64,000 nucleotides of DNA from Mesorhizobium sp. (GTDB lineage: Bacteria; Pseudomonadota; Alphaproteobacteria; Rhizobiales; Rhizobiaceae): contig JAIPUZ010000005.1 in NCBI GenBank assembly GCA_022833215.1, positions 1 to 64,000 of the forward strand, read 5' to 3'. Both the position numbers and the translations under genes were made by a program. The notes below the pieces were generated by a model. It did no database searches and was not told where the DNA came from. It worked only from the letters and a program-made list of their open reading frames with translations. This document shows positions 47,565-58,055 of the stretch, in pieces. Within the stretch, counting starts at the first letter, position 1; each line of letters begins with the position of its first letter.

Positions 47565-48824
47565 TTGTTCGTATCCTTCTTTCCCAAGCCGAAGCTGTTC
47601 TTCATGTCGGTGGTGCTGTGGAGCGCGGTGCTTGTTGCCGGATGGTTTCTCGGCGGGGCGCAGCTCGGAGCCATGATCGGACTGCCGCCGGCCGCGCCGG
47701 ATGCGCCGCCGATCATCGGCGTTTCGATCTTCTGGTCGCCGCCCTTCATCTGGTTCTACATCTATTTCCTTTTCGGCGTGCTGCTCTTCTATGGCTTCTG
47801 GCGCTGGTATTCGCCCAATCCGTGGCTGCGCTGGTCGATCCTCGGCTCCGCCCTCATCCTGTTCGTCGTCTATTTCCAGGTGCAGGTTTCGGTGGCGGTC
47901 AATGCCTGGTACGGGCCCTTCTACGATCTCATTCAGGCCGTCCTTTCCAGGAGCGAGACCGCCACGCAGGAACAGCTTTACCGCGAGATCGCCAGTTTCG
48001 CGGGGCTCGCTTTGGTGGGCATGAACGTGGCGGTGCTGAACGCGTTCTTCGTCAGCCACTGGATATTCCGCTGGCGCACCGCGATGAACGATTATTATGT
48101 CAGCCACTGGGAGAGGCTGCGCCATATAGAAGGCGCCTCGCAGCGCGTTCAGGAAGACACGATGCGCTTCAGCCAGATCATGGAGAGCCTCGGCGTCGCC
48201 TTCGTCGATTCGATCATGACGCTGATCGCCTTCACGCCGGTTCTCATCAATCTCTCCCGACACATCGGCGAATTGCCCATCGTCGGCGAGGTCGCGCAAC
48301 CGCTGGTTCTGGCGGCCATCGCATGGTCGCTTTTCGGAACGATCGCCCTGGCCGTGGCCGGCATCAGGCTGCCGGGCCTCCAGTTCCGCAACCAGCGCGT
48401 GGAGGCCGCCTACCGCAAGGAACTGGTCTATGGCGAGGACCATGAGGACCGCGCCCAGCCCGCCACCCTTGCCGAACTGTTCTCCAATGTGCGCCGCAAC
48501 TATTTCAGGCTCTATTTCCACTACGTCTATTTCAACGTCGTGCGTTACACCTACCTGCAAGCCAACAACATGTTCGCTCTGCTCGTCATGGTGCCGTCGA
48601 TCGCGGCGCAGAAACTGACGCTCGGCCTGATGAACCAGATCAGCTACGCCTTCTCGCAGGTGACCAGCTCTTTCCAGTTCCTCGTCAATTCATGGTCGAC
48701 CATCGTGGAACTGTTGTCGGTCTACAAGCGCCTGCATGCTTTCGAGGCCACGCTGTCGGGCGACGAGCTACCGAAGCTGGATCAGGAATACATCGAGGCG
48801 GGCGGGGTCGAGGAGCTGGCGTGA
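47565..48824 (+). CDS. bacA: Peptide antibiotic transporter SbmA/BacA
   Basis: 419 residues. [12 protein letters not shown] at the start, [36 protein letters not shown] with [17 protein letters not shown] and [19 protein letters not shown] are hallmarks of the SbmA_BacA family. In rhizobia BacA is needed for symbiosis and very-long-chain lipid A modification and imports peptides. The TTG at 47565 has AAGGAA 7 bases upstream and gives the family N-terminus. Confidence 0.93.
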   Translation: MFVSFFPKPKLFFMSVVLWSAVLVAGWFLGGAQLGAMIGLPPAAPDAPPIIGVSIFWSPPFIWFYIYFLFGVLLFYGFWRWYSPNPWLRWSILGSALILFVVYFQVQVSVAVNAWYGPFYDLIQAVLSRSETATQEQLYREIASFAGLALVGMNVAVLNAFFVSHWIFRWRTAMNDYYVSHWERLRHIEGASQRVQEDTMRFSQIMESLGVAFVDSIMTLIAFTPVLINLSRHIGELPIVGEVAQPLVLAAIAWSLFGTIALAVAGIRLPGLQFRNQRVEAAYRKELVYGEDHEDRAQPATLAELFSNVRRNYFRLYFHYVYFNVVRYTYLQANNMFALLVMVPSIAAQKLTLGLMNQISYAFSQVTSSFQFLVNSWSTIVELLSVYKRLHAFEATLSGDELPKLDQEYIEAGGVEELA

Positions 48825-48843
48825 GCAGGTTTCCCGGCCGTTT

Positions 48844-48872
48844 GCGTCGACTTGCCCATGGCAAGGCGACGC
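48844..48872. repeat. GC-rich hairpin after bacA
   Basis: GCGTCG-A-CTTGCC (48844-48856) pairs with GGCAAG-G-CGACGC (48860-48872), 12 pairs with one mismatch and a CAT loop. There is no T-run. A second dyad, GAATTTCG/CGAAATTC, follows within 70 bases. It may end bacA transcription. Confidence 0.4.
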
Positions 48873-48972
48873 AGCCGGGGTGAATTTCGGCCGCGCCCCT
48901 TCCATGCCGGCGAAATTCAGCTAAAACGCAGGCAAACGACCGCCACGGCGGCACAGAAACGGTTTTGAGTGA

Positions 48973-49638
48973 ATGGCCGACGACAGCTTTATCCGGGAAG
49001 TCAACGAAGAGATCCGCAAGGAGCAGGCCAAGGCCGTCTGGGACCGTTTCGGCCCGCTGATGATCGGCATCGCCGTTCTCGTCGTGCTGGGGACCTCTGC
49101 CTTTGTCGGCTACCGCCATTGGGACGAAAGACGCGCCAATCGCTCGGGTGACGCTTTCTCGCAGGCACTGACCCTCGCCAACGAGGGCAAGGAGGAGGAA
49201 GCGCTGGCGGCACTCGCCGAACTCCAGAAGGATGGCTACGGCGCCTATCCGGTTCTGGCTCGCCTGCGCGCCGCCACCTTCAAGGCCGACAGCGGCGACC
49301 TGGCGGCTGCCGTCACCGAACTCGATGCAGTCGCCGCCGACAGCGCCATTCCGCAGGGCCTGCGCGACATGGCGAAGCTGCGCGCCGCCCTGCTTCTGGT
49401 CGACAGCGGCTCCTACACCGATGTTTCCGCCCGCGTCGAGGCGCTGGCCGTGGATGGCAATGCGCTGCGCCATTCCGCCCGCGAGGCGCTGGGGCTTGCC
49501 GCCTGGAAGGAAGGCAAGGCCGCCGATGCGCTGAAGCTGTTCGACCAGATCGTGGAAGACCAGCAGTCCCCGCAGAATATTCGCCAGCGCGCCACTCTCA
49601 TGTCCGAACTGATCCGCGGTTCGGGCGACGCGTCGTGA
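48973..49638 (+). CDS. YfgM-like membrane-anchored TPR protein
   Basis: 221 residues. REVNEEIRKEQAKAVWDRFG then a single membrane helix (LMIGIAVLVVLGTSAFVGY, ~29-48) and a periplasmic TPR-like domain (AFSQALTLANEGKEEEALAA; LLLVDSGSYTDVSARVEALA; ALGLAAWKEGKAADALKLFD). In E. coli YfgM is an ancillary SecYEG/chaperone-network protein. It is directly upstream of der, as in many proteobacteria. Confidence 0.88.
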   Translation: MADDSFIREVNEEIRKEQAKAVWDRFGPLMIGIAVLVVLGTSAFVGYRHWDERRANRSGDAFSQALTLANEGKEEEALAALAELQKDGYGAYPVLARLRAATFKADSGDLAAAVTELDAVAADSAIPQGLRDMAKLRAALLLVDSGSYTDVSARVEALAVDGNALRHSAREALGLAAWKEGKAADALKLFDQIVEDQQSPQNIRQRATLMSELIRGSGDAS

Positions 49639-49641
49639 TGC

Positions 49642-51075
49642 ATGAGCTTCAAAGCCGCCATCATAGGCCGGCCTAACGTCGGCAAATCCACGCTCTTCAA
49701 CCGGCTGGTGGGGCGCAAGCTGGCGCTTGTCGACGACACGCCGGGCGTGACCCGCGACCGCCGCGTCCATGCCGCCAGGCTCTACGACCTCGCCTTCGAA
49801 GTGATCGACACGGCCGGTTTCGAGGATGCGCCCGCAGTCACCCTGCCCGGCCGCATGCGCGCCCAGACCGAGATCGCCATCGACGAGGCCGACGTCATCT
49901 TCTTCGTGGTCGACGCCAAGGCCGGGCTGATGCCCGACGACCGCACCTTCGCCGACATCGTGCGCCGCTCCGGCAAACCGGTGGTGCTGGTCGCCAACAA
50001 GGCCGAAGCGCGCGGCGCGCAGGGCGGATTGCTGGAAGCGTGGGAACTGGGGCTCGGAGAGCCGGTGCCGGTCTCGGCCGAGCATGGGGTCGGCATGCCG
50101 GACCTGCGCGACGCCGTGGTCGAGGCGCTTGGCGAAGAGCGCACGCTCGGCAAGGATGAGGAAGAAGATGAAGCGCTTGCCGCCAGCGAGGTGCTGATCG
50201 GCGAGGACATAGCCGATCCCGAAGCCGAGGCGCCGGCCTATGACGAGACCAAGCCGCTGCGCATCGCCGTGGTGGGTCGCCCCAACGCCGGCAAGTCCAC
50301 GCTCATCAACGCGCTGATCGGCGAAGAACGTCTGCTGACCGGGCCGGAAGCCGGCATCACCCGCGATTCCATTTCCGTCGACTGGGAATGGCGCGGACGG
50401 CAGATGAAGCTGTTCGACACCGCCGGCATGCGGCGCAAGTCGAAGGTGCAGGAGAAGCTGGAGAAGCTTTCCGTGGCCGATGGGCTGCGCGCCATCCGCT
50501 TCGCCGAAATCGTCGTCATCGTGCTCGACGCCACCATCCCCTTCGAGAAGCAGGATTTGCAGATCGCCGACCTCATCATCCGCGAGGGTCGCGCGCCGGT
50601 CATCGCCTTCAACAAGTGGGACCTGATCGACAACCCCCAGCAGCTTCTGGCGGAACTGCGCGAAAAGACCGAGCGGCTTTTGCCGCAGGTGCGCGGCATC
50701 CAGGCGGTGCCGGTCTCGGCCGAGACCGGACGCGGGCTCGACAAGCTGATGGATGCGGTGGTGCGCACCCACAAGGTGTGGAACAGCCGCGTTTCCACCG
50801 GCAGGCTGAACCGCTGGCTGGAAGGCATCCTCGCCCATCATCCGCCGCCCGCCGTGGCCGGACGCCGGCTGAAGGTCAAATACATCACGCAGGCCAAGAC
50901 GCGCCCGCCGGGCTTCGTCGTTTCCTGCTCGCGGCCGGAAGCCATGCCGCAATCCTATGTGCGCTATCTGGTCAACAATCTTCGCGAAGCCTTCGACATG
51001 CCCGGCGTGCCGATCCGGGTCGCATTGCGCACCTCGGACAATCCCTTCGCCAACCGGGCGCGCAGGAAGAGCTGA
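49642..51075 (+). CDS. der: Ribosome biogenesis GTPase Der (EngA)
   Basis: 477 residues with two tandem G domains. The first begins [20 protein letters not shown] (P-loop 9-16) with DTPGVTRD; the second begins [20 protein letters not shown] with DTAGMRRKS and [11 protein letters not shown]-like C-terminal domain ends in [12 protein letters not shown]. It is needed for 50S subunit maturation. It starts 3 bases after the yfgM-like stop. Confidence 0.97.
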   Translation: MSFKAAIIGRPNVGKSTLFNRLVGRKLALVDDTPGVTRDRRVHAARLYDLAFEVIDTAGFEDAPAVTLPGRMRAQTEIAIDEADVIFFVVDAKAGLMPDDRTFADIVRRSGKPVVLVANKAEARGAQGGLLEAWELGLGEPVPVSAEHGVGMPDLRDAVVEALGEERTLGKDEEEDEALAASEVLIGEDIADPEAEAPAYDETKPLRIAVVGRPNAGKSTLINALIGEERLLTGPEAGITRDSISVDWEWRGRQMKLFDTAGMRRKSKVQEKLEKLSVADGLRAIRFAEIVVIVLDATIPFEKQDLQIADLIIREGRAPVIAFNKWDLIDNPQQLLAELREKTERLLPQVRGIQAVPVSAETGRGLDKLMDAVVRTHKVWNSRVSTGRLNRWLEGILAHHPPPAVAGRRLKVKYITQAKTRPPGFVVSCSRPEAMPQSYVRYLVNNLREAFDMPGVPIRVALRTSDNPFANRARRKS

Positions 51076-51378
51076 CCTCCCAGCCGGCCCGGCGCGGCTT
51101 GGCAAGTCGAAATCCTCCCGATATGGTGTCGTCTCGGGACGGTTCGGTCCGCACGAACCGCAGGGATGGCGCTGGGGGGACGCACGGTTTTTGCTTGCTC
51201 TCGGGAGCCTTCCGCAGGCTTCAATGGGGGCAAGTTTCAAAATTCCGGGGAACAGGACATTCCGGTCCCGACGACCGCTGACCCGACACAGTGCGCGCAG
51301 GCAGCGCCGCCTCTCCTGCCTTCCTGACATTATCACGGATTGCCGCGCCGGCGCGCGGCTTGCATGCGTGCGGCTTCT

Positions 51379-51480
51379 GGAGCATTTCCGCTTTTCTTCG
51401 AATAGCAGAAACGCTCCAGCCTTTTGTTTTTACACAATTCCGAATGCAAAATCGCTTCGCACCTTTGCCGGAATTGCTCT
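51379..51480. repeat. Second type of rhizobial intergenic repeat
   Basis: GGAGCATTTCCG...GAAACGCTCC forms an imperfect dyad, followed by the CTTTTGTTTTTACACAATTCCG and GGAATTGCTCT parts found in intergenic repeats of this order. The preceding 51076-51378 shows no gene; a CGGTTCG/CGAACCG hairpin lies near 51137-51160. Confidence 0.6.
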
Positions 51481-51533
51481 GGCGAGCCCGCCGCGTCCCT
51501 CACCCCCATGTTCAATCAGCCCGGAGGTATCAA

Positions 51534-52889
51534 TTGAGTGAAGCGATCAGGGAAGTGCTGGACTGGCTGAAGGGCCGGCCGGACGTCCAGAGCCTGAGGG
51601 CTGCGGTCTGCGACCTGAACGGCATCATGCGCGGCAAGCGTATTCCCGTCGATCAGGCGATCAAGGCACTGGAAGGCAAGCTGCGCATGCCGTTTTCGGT
51701 GTGTGGCGTCGATGTATGGGGCGAGGACATCGTCGGCAACAAGCTGGTGTTCTCCACCGGCGACGCCGATGGCATCTGCCAGTGGACAGGACGCGGCATC
51801 CTGCCGATGGAATGGACCGCGCACCCCACCGCCCTCATCCCGCTCTGGCTCACCGACGAGAGCGGCGCGCCGTTCCTCGGCGATCCGCGCCGTGTGCTCG
51901 CCCGGATCCTCGACCGCTACAAGGCGCTGAACCTCACGCCCGTGGTCGCCACCGAACTGGAGTTCTATCTGGTCGATCCGAAGCCTGAACGCCCGCGCGG
52001 CCCCGTCTCGCCCGTCACCGGGCGGCGTCTCGATTCCGACGCGGCGCTGTCCATCGACGAGATCGACGATTTCGAGGGCTTTCTGCACGATGTGTACGCG
52101 GCCTGCCGGGCACAGGACATTCCCGTCGACTCGGCCATCGCCGAAAACGGCGTCGGCCAGTTCGAGATCAACCTCAACCACGTAGACGATGCGCTGCGCG
52201 CCGCCGACGACGCCATTCTGTTCAAGCGCACGGTGAAGGGCATTGCACGCAAGCACGGCTTCATCGCCTCGTTCATGGCCAAGCCCTACGGCAAGCGCTC
52301 GGGCAGCGGGCTGCATGTCCATTTCAGCCTGATCGACAAGGACGGCAACAATGTCTTCGACGACGGCACGGCGCGCGGTTCCGACATATTGCGCCACGCC
52401 GTGGGCGGCCAGCTTGCCGCGATGGCCGAAAGCACGCTGGTGTTCGCACCACACTTCAACTCGTTCCGCCGCCTGCGCCCCAACTCCCACGCACCGACCG
52501 CCGTCGCCTGGGGCTACGAAAACCGCATGGTGGCCATCCGCATCCCGGGCGGCCCCTCGTCGGCGCGCCGCATCGAGCATCGCGTGGCCGGAGCCGACGC
52601 CAACCCCTATCTTGTGCTGGCGGCGATCCTGGGGGCAGCGCTCATCGGCATCGAGAAGAAGCTGAACCCCGGCGAGCCGGCAACGACCGATGTCTACGAA
52701 CGCGACCTGCCCAAGCTGCCGCCGGACTGGGCCTCGGCCATCGCCAGTTTCGAAAGCGGCAACCTCGTGGCGGAGATATTCCCCGATGCGCTGCGTGGCT
52801 GGCTCGTCGCGTGCAAAAGGCAGGAACTGGAAACCTTTGCGCTGCGGGTCAACAATTTCGAGTTCGAGACCTATCTGGAAGCGGTCTGA
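51534..52889 (+). CDS. Glutamine synthetase family, gamma-glutamylputrescine synthetase-like
   Basis: 451 residues. VCDLNGIMRGKRIP, TPVVATELEFYL, AENGVGQFEINLNHVDDAL, ARKHGFIASFMAKPYGKRSG with GSGLHVHFSL, and RRLRPNSHAPTAVAWGYENR are the catalytic segments of the GS fold. The N-terminal beta-grasp and PuuA-like features point to polyamine glutamylation rather than GlnA. Start: TTG at 51534, GGAGG 7 bases upstream; a 9-codon leader frame at 51509 ends at this start. Confidence 0.88.
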   Translation: MSEAIREVLDWLKGRPDVQSLRAAVCDLNGIMRGKRIPVDQAIKALEGKLRMPFSVCGVDVWGEDIVGNKLVFSTGDADGICQWTGRGILPMEWTAHPTALIPLWLTDESGAPFLGDPRRVLARILDRYKALNLTPVVATELEFYLVDPKPERPRGPVSPVTGRRLDSDAALSIDEIDDFEGFLHDVYAACRAQDIPVDSAIAENGVGQFEINLNHVDDALRAADDAILFKRTVKGIARKHGFIASFMAKPYGKRSGSGLHVHFSLIDKDGNNVFDDGTARGSDILRHAVGGQLAAMAESTLVFAPHFNSFRRLRPNSHAPTAVAWGYENRMVAIRIPGGPSSARRIEHRVAGADANPYLVLAAILGAALIGIEKKLNPGEPATTDVYERDLPKLPPDWASAIASFESGNLVAEIFPDALRGWLVACKRQELETFALRVNNFEFETYLEAV

Positions 52890-52891
52890 TT

Positions 52892-52930
52892 CCGTGGCGG
52901 CGGCGGATCGGAAACCCGCCGCCGCCACGG
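52892..52930 (+). terminator. Terminator-like 15-bp hairpin
   Basis: 52892-52906 (CCGTGGCGGCGGCGG) pairs perfectly with 52916-52930, two bases after the glutamine-synthetase-like stop codon. There is no T-run after it. From here to 53104 no gene is seen. Confidence 0.55.
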
Positions 52931-53104
52931 CAGACTTATACCCATGTTTATCTTCTGCCGGGTGTTCCACCGGCCAGCGAAATGCTTCAGGAAGACGGCG
53001 GCGCGCGAATGCCGTCCGTTCTTTCATACGCAAGGTTCATGCACAGGCAGCCTTTGGATAGCGTGGATAAAATCTTCCGGCGTCGATAAATTTCACGCTA
53101 GCTG

Positions 53105-53132
53105 TTGACAGCAAAAAGCACCCTGATACTAA
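53105..53132 (+). promoter_or_regulatory. Promoter of the nrdAB riboswitch leader
   Basis: TTGACA (53105-53110), a 16-base spacer and TACTAA (53127-53132). Transcription would start near 53139, just before the conserved riboswitch region. Confidence 0.65.
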
Positions 53133-53142
53133 ATGTAGTTGT

Positions 53143-53338
53143 CATGGTTCCTTTCAGATCGCTTGCGGTTCGGAAAGGCTAAGAGGGAAGCCGGTGCCCT
53201 TTCGGGGAATTCCGGCGCTGCCCCCGCAACTGTAAACGGTGAGTCGCTGTCTCTTTCGTGTCACTGGTGCCAAAAGCGCCGGGAAGGCCCGACAGCGACG
53301 AAGATCCGTGAGCCAGGAGACCTGCCCTGACGTTGCAC
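53143..53338 (+). promoter_or_regulatory. Cobalamin riboswitch upstream of nrdA
   Basis: Conserved parts in order: AAGAGGGAAGCCGGTG, the core GCTGCCCCCGCAACTGTAA (53217-53235), a variable arm, and GAGCCAGGAGACCTGCC at the 3' end. This is the AdoCbl-type aptamer. It lies about 110 bases before nrdA on the same strand and should switch the operon off when B12 is plentiful. Confidence 0.93.
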
Positions 53339-53446
53339 GAAACTCGGGCGGGGTGTCCCGGAGGTGCGCCTGCCAGCGCGGCCTGAACCGCGCCTTCCGG
53401 CATGCGTTGCCCCAAGCTTCCCCGTCCACAGCGCCACGGGGACAAG

Positions 53447-56341
53447 ATGCCGGCGACCACTGCACTCCAGACGAACGGGACCGACAAGGTTCCGCCTTCC
53501 ATCGAAACCGATGCCCCCACCCCGACCGAACCGGGATATCGCATCATCCGCCGCAACGGGTCGGTCACGCCCTTCGATCCGACCAAGATCACCGTCGCTC
53601 TGACCAAGGCGTTTCTGGCTGTCGAGGGTTCGGTGGCGGCCGGCTCGCGCCGCGTGCACGATGTGGTCAAGGACCTGACCGAACAGGTCGTGTCGAATCT
53701 CATGCGCCGCATTGGCGAGGGCCGCACCTTCCACATCGAGGACGTGCAGGACCAGGTGGAACTGGCGCTGATGCGCTCGGAGCACCACAAGGTCGCGCGC
53801 GCCTATGTGCTCTATCGCGAAGAGCGCGCCCGCGAGCGTGCGGCCGCCAAAGCCGCCGCTCCTGAATCCGCCGCGCCGTCGCTCCACGTCACCCGCACCA
53901 GCGGCGAAAAGGTTGCGCTGGACGAGGCCCGTTTCCGCCGCATCGTCGAGGAAGCCTGCGAAGGGCTGGAGGCTGTCTCCCCGCAGCCGATCCTGACCGA
54001 AGCCCTGCGCAACCTCTATGACGGCATCACCGAGGACGAACTGTCGCTGGCGCCGATCCTCGCCTCGCGCACGCTGGTCGAGACCGAACCGAACTACAGC
54101 TTCGTTTCCGCTCGCCTGCTGCTCGACCGGCTTCGCCGCGAAGCGCTGAGCTTCGTCACCGGCCGCTCCGAGCAGGCGACGCAGGCCGACATGGCCGAGC
54201 GCTACGCCAGCTATTTCCCGGAATTCATTCGCACCGGCATCGAGGCCGACCTGATCGATCCCGAACTCGGGCGTTTCGACCTCAAGCGCATCGGCGCGGC
54301 ACTGAAGGCCGAGCGCGACCTGAACTTCCAGTATCTGGGCCTGCAAACGCTTTACGACCGCTATTTCCTGCACACGAAGGGCAAGCGCTTCGAACTGCCG
54401 CAGGCATTCTTCATGCGCGTCGCCATGGGGCTCGCCGCCCGCGAGATCGACCGCGAGGCGCGCGCCATCGAATTCTACAACCTGTTGTCGTCCTTCGACT
54501 TCATGTGCTCGACGCCGACCCTGTTCAATTCGGGCACGCTCAGGCCGCAGCTTTCGTCGTGCTTCCTCACCACCATCGGCGACGACCTCGACGCCATCTT
54601 CAAGGGCGTGAAGGACAATGCGCTGCTCGCCAAGTACTCGGGCGGCCTCGGCAATGACTGGACCCCGGTGCGCGGCCTCGGCGCCCATATCAAGGGCACC
54701 AATGGCGAGAGCCAGGGCGTGGTGCCGTTCCTGAAAGTGGCCAACGACACCGCCATCGCCGTCAATCAGGGCGGCAAGCGCAAGGGCGCGGTCTGCGCCT
54801 ATCTGGAAACGTGGCACGTGGACATCGAGGAATTCCTCGACCTGCGCAAGAACACCGGCGACGACCGCCGCCGCACCCATGACATGAACACGGCCAACTG
54901 GGTACCGGACCTGTTCATGGAGCGCGTCGAGGCCGACGGCGAGTGGACATTGTTCTCGCCCGACGAGGTTCCGGATCTGCACGATCTCTACGGCACAGCC
55001 TTCCGCACCGCCTACGAAGCCTATGAGGCCAAGGCCGCGGCCGGCGAGTTGCGGGTCTGGCGCAAGATCCGTGCGCTCGACCTGTGGCGCAAGATGCTGA
55101 CCATGCTGTTCGAGACCGGACATCCGTGGGTGACGTTCAAGGACCCGTGCAACATCCGTTCGCCGCAGGGCCATGTCGGCGTGGTGCACTCCTCCAACCT
55201 GTGCACGGAGATCACGCTCAACACGTCGAAGGACGAGGTGGCCGTCTGCAATCTCGGCTCCGTCAACCTTGCCAATCACGTATCGGAAAAGGGCCTCGAC
55301 CTCGACCGGCTGGCAAGGACGGTGGGCACGGCGATGCGCATGCTCGACAACGTCATCGACATCAACTTCTACACCATCCCGGAAGCCCGTGCCTCGAACC
55401 TGCGCCACCGCCCGGTCGGCCTTGGCCTGATGGGCTTCCAGGACGCGCTTCAGGCCATGCGCATTCCCTACGCCTCGGAAGGCGCCGTCGAGTTCGCCGA
55501 CCGCTCGATGGAAGCGATCAGCTATCACGCCATCTCCGCTTCGGTGGACCTCGCCGCCGAGCGCGGCCGCTATCCGAGCTTCGAGGGCTCGCTGTGGTCG
55601 AAGGGCATCCTGCCGATCGACTCCATCGGGCTTCTGGAGGAAGCGCGCCCCGGCGTGGACATGGATTCCACGTCCACTCTCGACTGGGCGAGCCTGCGCG
55701 ACCGGGTCAGGACAACCGGCATGCGCAACTCCAACACCATGGCGATCGCACCGACGGCAACGATCTCCAACATCTGCGGCGTGGCGCAGTCGATCGAGCC
55801 GGCCTATCAGAACCTGTTCGTCAAATCGAACATGTCCGGCGACTTCACCGTGGTGAACGCGCAACTCGTCCATGACCTCAAGGCCCGTGGCCTGTGGGAC
55901 GAGGTGATGGTCTCCGACATGAAGTATTTCGACGGATCGGTGGGTCAGATCGACCGCATCCCCGACGACCTCAAGGCGCTCTATGCAACCGCCTTCGAGA
56001 TCGACTCCTCGTGGCTGATCGAGGCTGCCTCGCGCCGCCAGAAGTGGATCGATCAGGCCCAGTCGCTCAACCTCTACATCGCCAATCCGAGCGGCAAGAA
56101 GCTGGACGAGCTTTACCGCTTCGCGTGGAAGAAGGGCCTCAAGACCACCTACTACCTGCGTTCGCGCTCGGCCACTCATGTCGAGAAGTCGACGCTCAAG
56201 GGCACCGACGGCAAGCTCAACGCCGTTTCCCCGGCAAGCGTGTCGGCAGCGGAAGCTGCGACGCCGATCGTGGTCGACCCAAGCGCGGCATGGGGCAAGG
56301 CCTGCGCCATCGACGACCCCGACTGCGAAGCCTGCCAGTAA
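53447..56341 (+). CDS. nrdA: Class I ribonucleoside-diphosphate reductase, large subunit
   Basis: 964 residues from the ATG at 53447 (GGGGA 5 bases upstream; an ATG at 53402 is also possible). An ATP-cone domain (YRIIRRNGSVTPFDPTKI) is followed by a second cone-like region. The catalytic barrel has MCSTPTLFNSGTLRPQLSSC, SGGLGNDWTPVR, SNLCTEITLNTS, CNLGSVNLANH and NTMAIAPTATISNICG. The C-terminal CAIDDPDCEAC holds the electron-relay cysteines. It makes deoxynucleotides with NrdB. The B12 riboswitch implies that a B12-dependent class II enzyme exists elsewhere in the genome. Confidence 0.95.
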   Translation: MPATTALQTNGTDKVPPSIETDAPTPTEPGYRIIRRNGSVTPFDPTKITVALTKAFLAVEGSVAAGSRRVHDVVKDLTEQVVSNLMRRIGEGRTFHIEDVQDQVELALMRSEHHKVARAYVLYREERARERAAAKAAAPESAAPSLHVTRTSGEKVALDEARFRRIVEEACEGLEAVSPQPILTEALRNLYDGITEDELSLAPILASRTLVETEPNYSFVSARLLLDRLRREALSFVTGRSEQATQADMAERYASYFPEFIRTGIEADLIDPELGRFDLKRIGAALKAERDLNFQYLGLQTLYDRYFLHTKGKRFELPQAFFMRVAMGLAAREIDREARAIEFYNLLSSFDFMCSTPTLFNSGTLRPQLSSCFLTTIGDDLDAIFKGVKDNALLAKYSGGLGNDWTPVRGLGAHIKGTNGESQGVVPFLKVANDTAIAVNQGGKRKGAVCAYLETWHVDIEEFLDLRKNTGDDRRRTHDMNTANWVPDLFMERVEADGEWTLFSPDEVPDLHDLYGTAFRTAYEAYEAKAAAGELRVWRKIRALDLWRKMLTMLFETGHPWVTFKDPCNIRSPQGHVGVVHSSNLCTEITLNTSKDEVAVCNLGSVNLANHVSEKGLDLDRLARTVGTAMRMLDNVIDINFYTIPEARASNLRHRPVGLGLMGFQDALQAMRIPYASEGAVEFADRSMEAISYHAISASVDLAAERGRYPSFEGSLWSKGILPIDSIGLLEEARPGVDMDSTSTLDWASLRDRVRTTGMRNSNTMAIAPTATISNICGVAQSIEPAYQNLFVKSNMSGDFTVVNAQLVHDLKARGLWDEVMVSDMKYFDGSVGQIDRIPDDLKALYATAFEIDSSWLIEAASRRQKWIDQAQSLNLYIANPSGKKLDELYRFAWKKGLKTTYYLRSRSATHVEKSTLKGTDGKLNAVSPASVSAAEAATPIVVDPSAAWGKACAIDDPDCEACQ

Positions 56342-56504
56342 GCAGGCTCCCGCCCCTCCCCGCCGGGGAGGGCAAAGCTGACAGGCCGGGATGGGGAGAC
56401 ATCGCCCCATCCCGCGCCATCACCATTCATGCGATCCCGACCGGCCTCCGGCCGATGCCTGAAGCGTCAGGGATGGGGTGCGCCAAGCCTAACCGGAGAA
56501 TGAG
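56342..56504. repeat. nrdA-nrdB spacer with two GC hairpins
   Basis: CCCTCCCC/GGGGAGGG (56354-56361 with 56365-56372) and GGGATGGGG/CCCCATCCC (56388-56396 with 56405-56413). The T-runs of intrinsic terminators are missing, so they may protect or process the mRNA between the two subunit genes. Confidence 0.5.
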
Positions 56505-57626
56505 ATGCTCGACTGGTCCGAACCCAAAAACACCCCTTCAATCCCGCTTCCGGGCAAGGATGCGCCTGCCGTCGACGCCACCGGCCTTGGCGAAATCGAG
56601 CGTGGTGCGGCGCGCGTCACCGTCGATGAAAAGCGCATGATCAATGCGCGCGCCGACGTGAACCAGCTCCTGCCGCTTAAATACCGCTGGGCGTGGGAAA
56701 AGTATCTCGCCGGCTGCAACAACCACTGGATGCCGACCGAAGTTTCAATGCAGGCGGACATCGCGCTGTGGAAGTCGAAGGACGGGCTGACCGAGGACGA
56801 GAGGCGCATGCTCAAGCGCAATCTCGGCTTCTTCGCCGCCTCCGAATCGCTGGTCGCCAACAACATCGTGCTGGCCATCTACCGCCACCTCACCAACCCC
56901 GAATGCCGCCAGTACCTGCTGCGTCAGGCGTTCGAGGAGGCGATCCACACCCACACCTTCCAGTACATCGTGGAAAGCCTCGCTCTCGATGAGGGCGAGC
57001 TGTTCAACATGTACCGCGAGGTGCCGTCGATCACCGACAAGGCGGCGTGGGCGCTGAAGCACACCCAGAACCTCGACAATCCCGACTTCAAGACCGGCAC
57101 GCCGGAAGCCGACCAGTCGTTCCTGCGCGATCTCGTGGCCTTCTATGTCATTTTCGAGGGCATGTGGTTCTACACCGGCTTTGCGCAGATCCTGTCGCTC
57201 GGCCGCCGCAACAAGATGGTCGGCATCGCCGAGCAGTACCAGTACATCCTGCGCGACGAGTCCATCCACCTGAACTTCGGCATTGACGTCATCAACCAGA
57301 TCAAGCTGGAAAACCCGCACCTGTGGACGAAGGCGTTCCAGGACGAGGTGCGCGGCATGATCCTCGACGCCGCCGAGCTGGAAGCAGCCTATGGCCGCGA
57401 TACGATGCCGCGCGGCTTCCTCGGCCTCAACGCGGCGTTGTGCGAGCAGTACATGCACTTCATCGCCAACCGCCGCTGCGCCCAGCTCGGCCTGGCACCG
57501 GTGTTCGCCGAGGCCGAAAATCCGTTCCCCTGGATGAGCGAGGCCATGGATCTGAAGAAGGAGAAGAACTTCTTCGAGACCCGCGTCATCGAGTACCAGA
57601 ACGGCGGCGCGCTGGCCTGGGACTGA
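56505..57626 (+). CDS. nrdB: Class I ribonucleotide reductase, small subunit
   Basis: 373 residues. [73 protein letters not shown] and [16 protein letters not shown] carry the glutamate/histidine ligands of the dimetal site in the ferritin-like fold. It supplies the radical to NrdA. Same strand and 163 bases after nrdA, under the same riboswitch. Confidence 0.96.
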   Translation: MLDWSEPKNTPSIPLPGKDAPAVDATGLGEIERGAARVTVDEKRMINARADVNQLLPLKYRWAWEKYLAGCNNHWMPTEVSMQADIALWKSKDGLTEDERRMLKRNLGFFAASESLVANNIVLAIYRHLTNPECRQYLLRQAFEEAIHTHTFQYIVESLALDEGELFNMYREVPSITDKAAWALKHTQNLDNPDFKTGTPEADQSFLRDLVAFYVIFEGMWFYTGFAQILSLGRRNKMVGIAEQYQYILRDESIHLNFGIDVINQIKLENPHLWTKAFQDEVRGMILDAAELEAAYGRDTMPRGFLGLNAALCEQYMHFIANRRCAQLGLAPVFAEAENPFPWMSEAMDLKKEKNFFETRVIEYQNGGALAWD

Positions 57627-57732
57627 CGACGGGACGATAAACGGAAGAAGGACATCGCCTGTCGTCTTTGCGCCGAGGCGATGTCGTTTTCTCATGCTCC
57701 TCGCCACCGCGAATGGTGTTCAGATCGAAATG

Positions 57733-57930
57733 CTTAAGGTGCCCGACCGCCTCCGCGGAAGGGAGAATTGGGAAGCCGGTGCCCTCGGCAGGAGGAACCC
57801 CGGCGCTGCCCCCGCAACGGTAGCGGAGCGCAAACCTCGACGGTGAGCCACTGGGGAAACAGCCCCGGGAAGGTGTCGAGGCGGTCCCGCAAGGGATGGC
57901 TCCGGAGCCCGGAAACCAGCCTTGGGCACG
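57733..57930 (+). promoter_or_regulatory. Cobalamin riboswitch upstream of gbcA
   Basis: Conserved parts: AATTGGGAAGCCGGTG, the core GCTGCCCCCGCAACGGTAG (57805-57823), GAGCCACTGGG, and the 3' GAGCCCGGAAACCAGCC. Located 126 bases before gbcA in the same orientation and after the nrdB stop. Confidence 0.92.
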
Positions 57931-58055
57931 TTGGTCTCGACTGATCGCGGTGGGCGGTCAAGGAGCGAATGGTGTGCGACCCCGTTCCGGCGTCGGGCGG
58001 TTGCCGTTCCTTCCCCAAATCACCACCAAGTTCAGTCCTTTAACGAGGACAGGAC

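Noticed and set aside
48685-51336. An 883-codon antisense frame across the yfgM-like and der genes
   Set aside because: Same cause: both sense genes are conserved and complete, and the antisense protein is low-complexity.
53261-56410. A 1049-codon open frame antisense to nrdA
   Set aside because: The opposite strand encodes an unmistakable NrdA. Long antisense frames are common in GC-rich genes with strong third-position bias, and the antisense protein has no recognisable motif.
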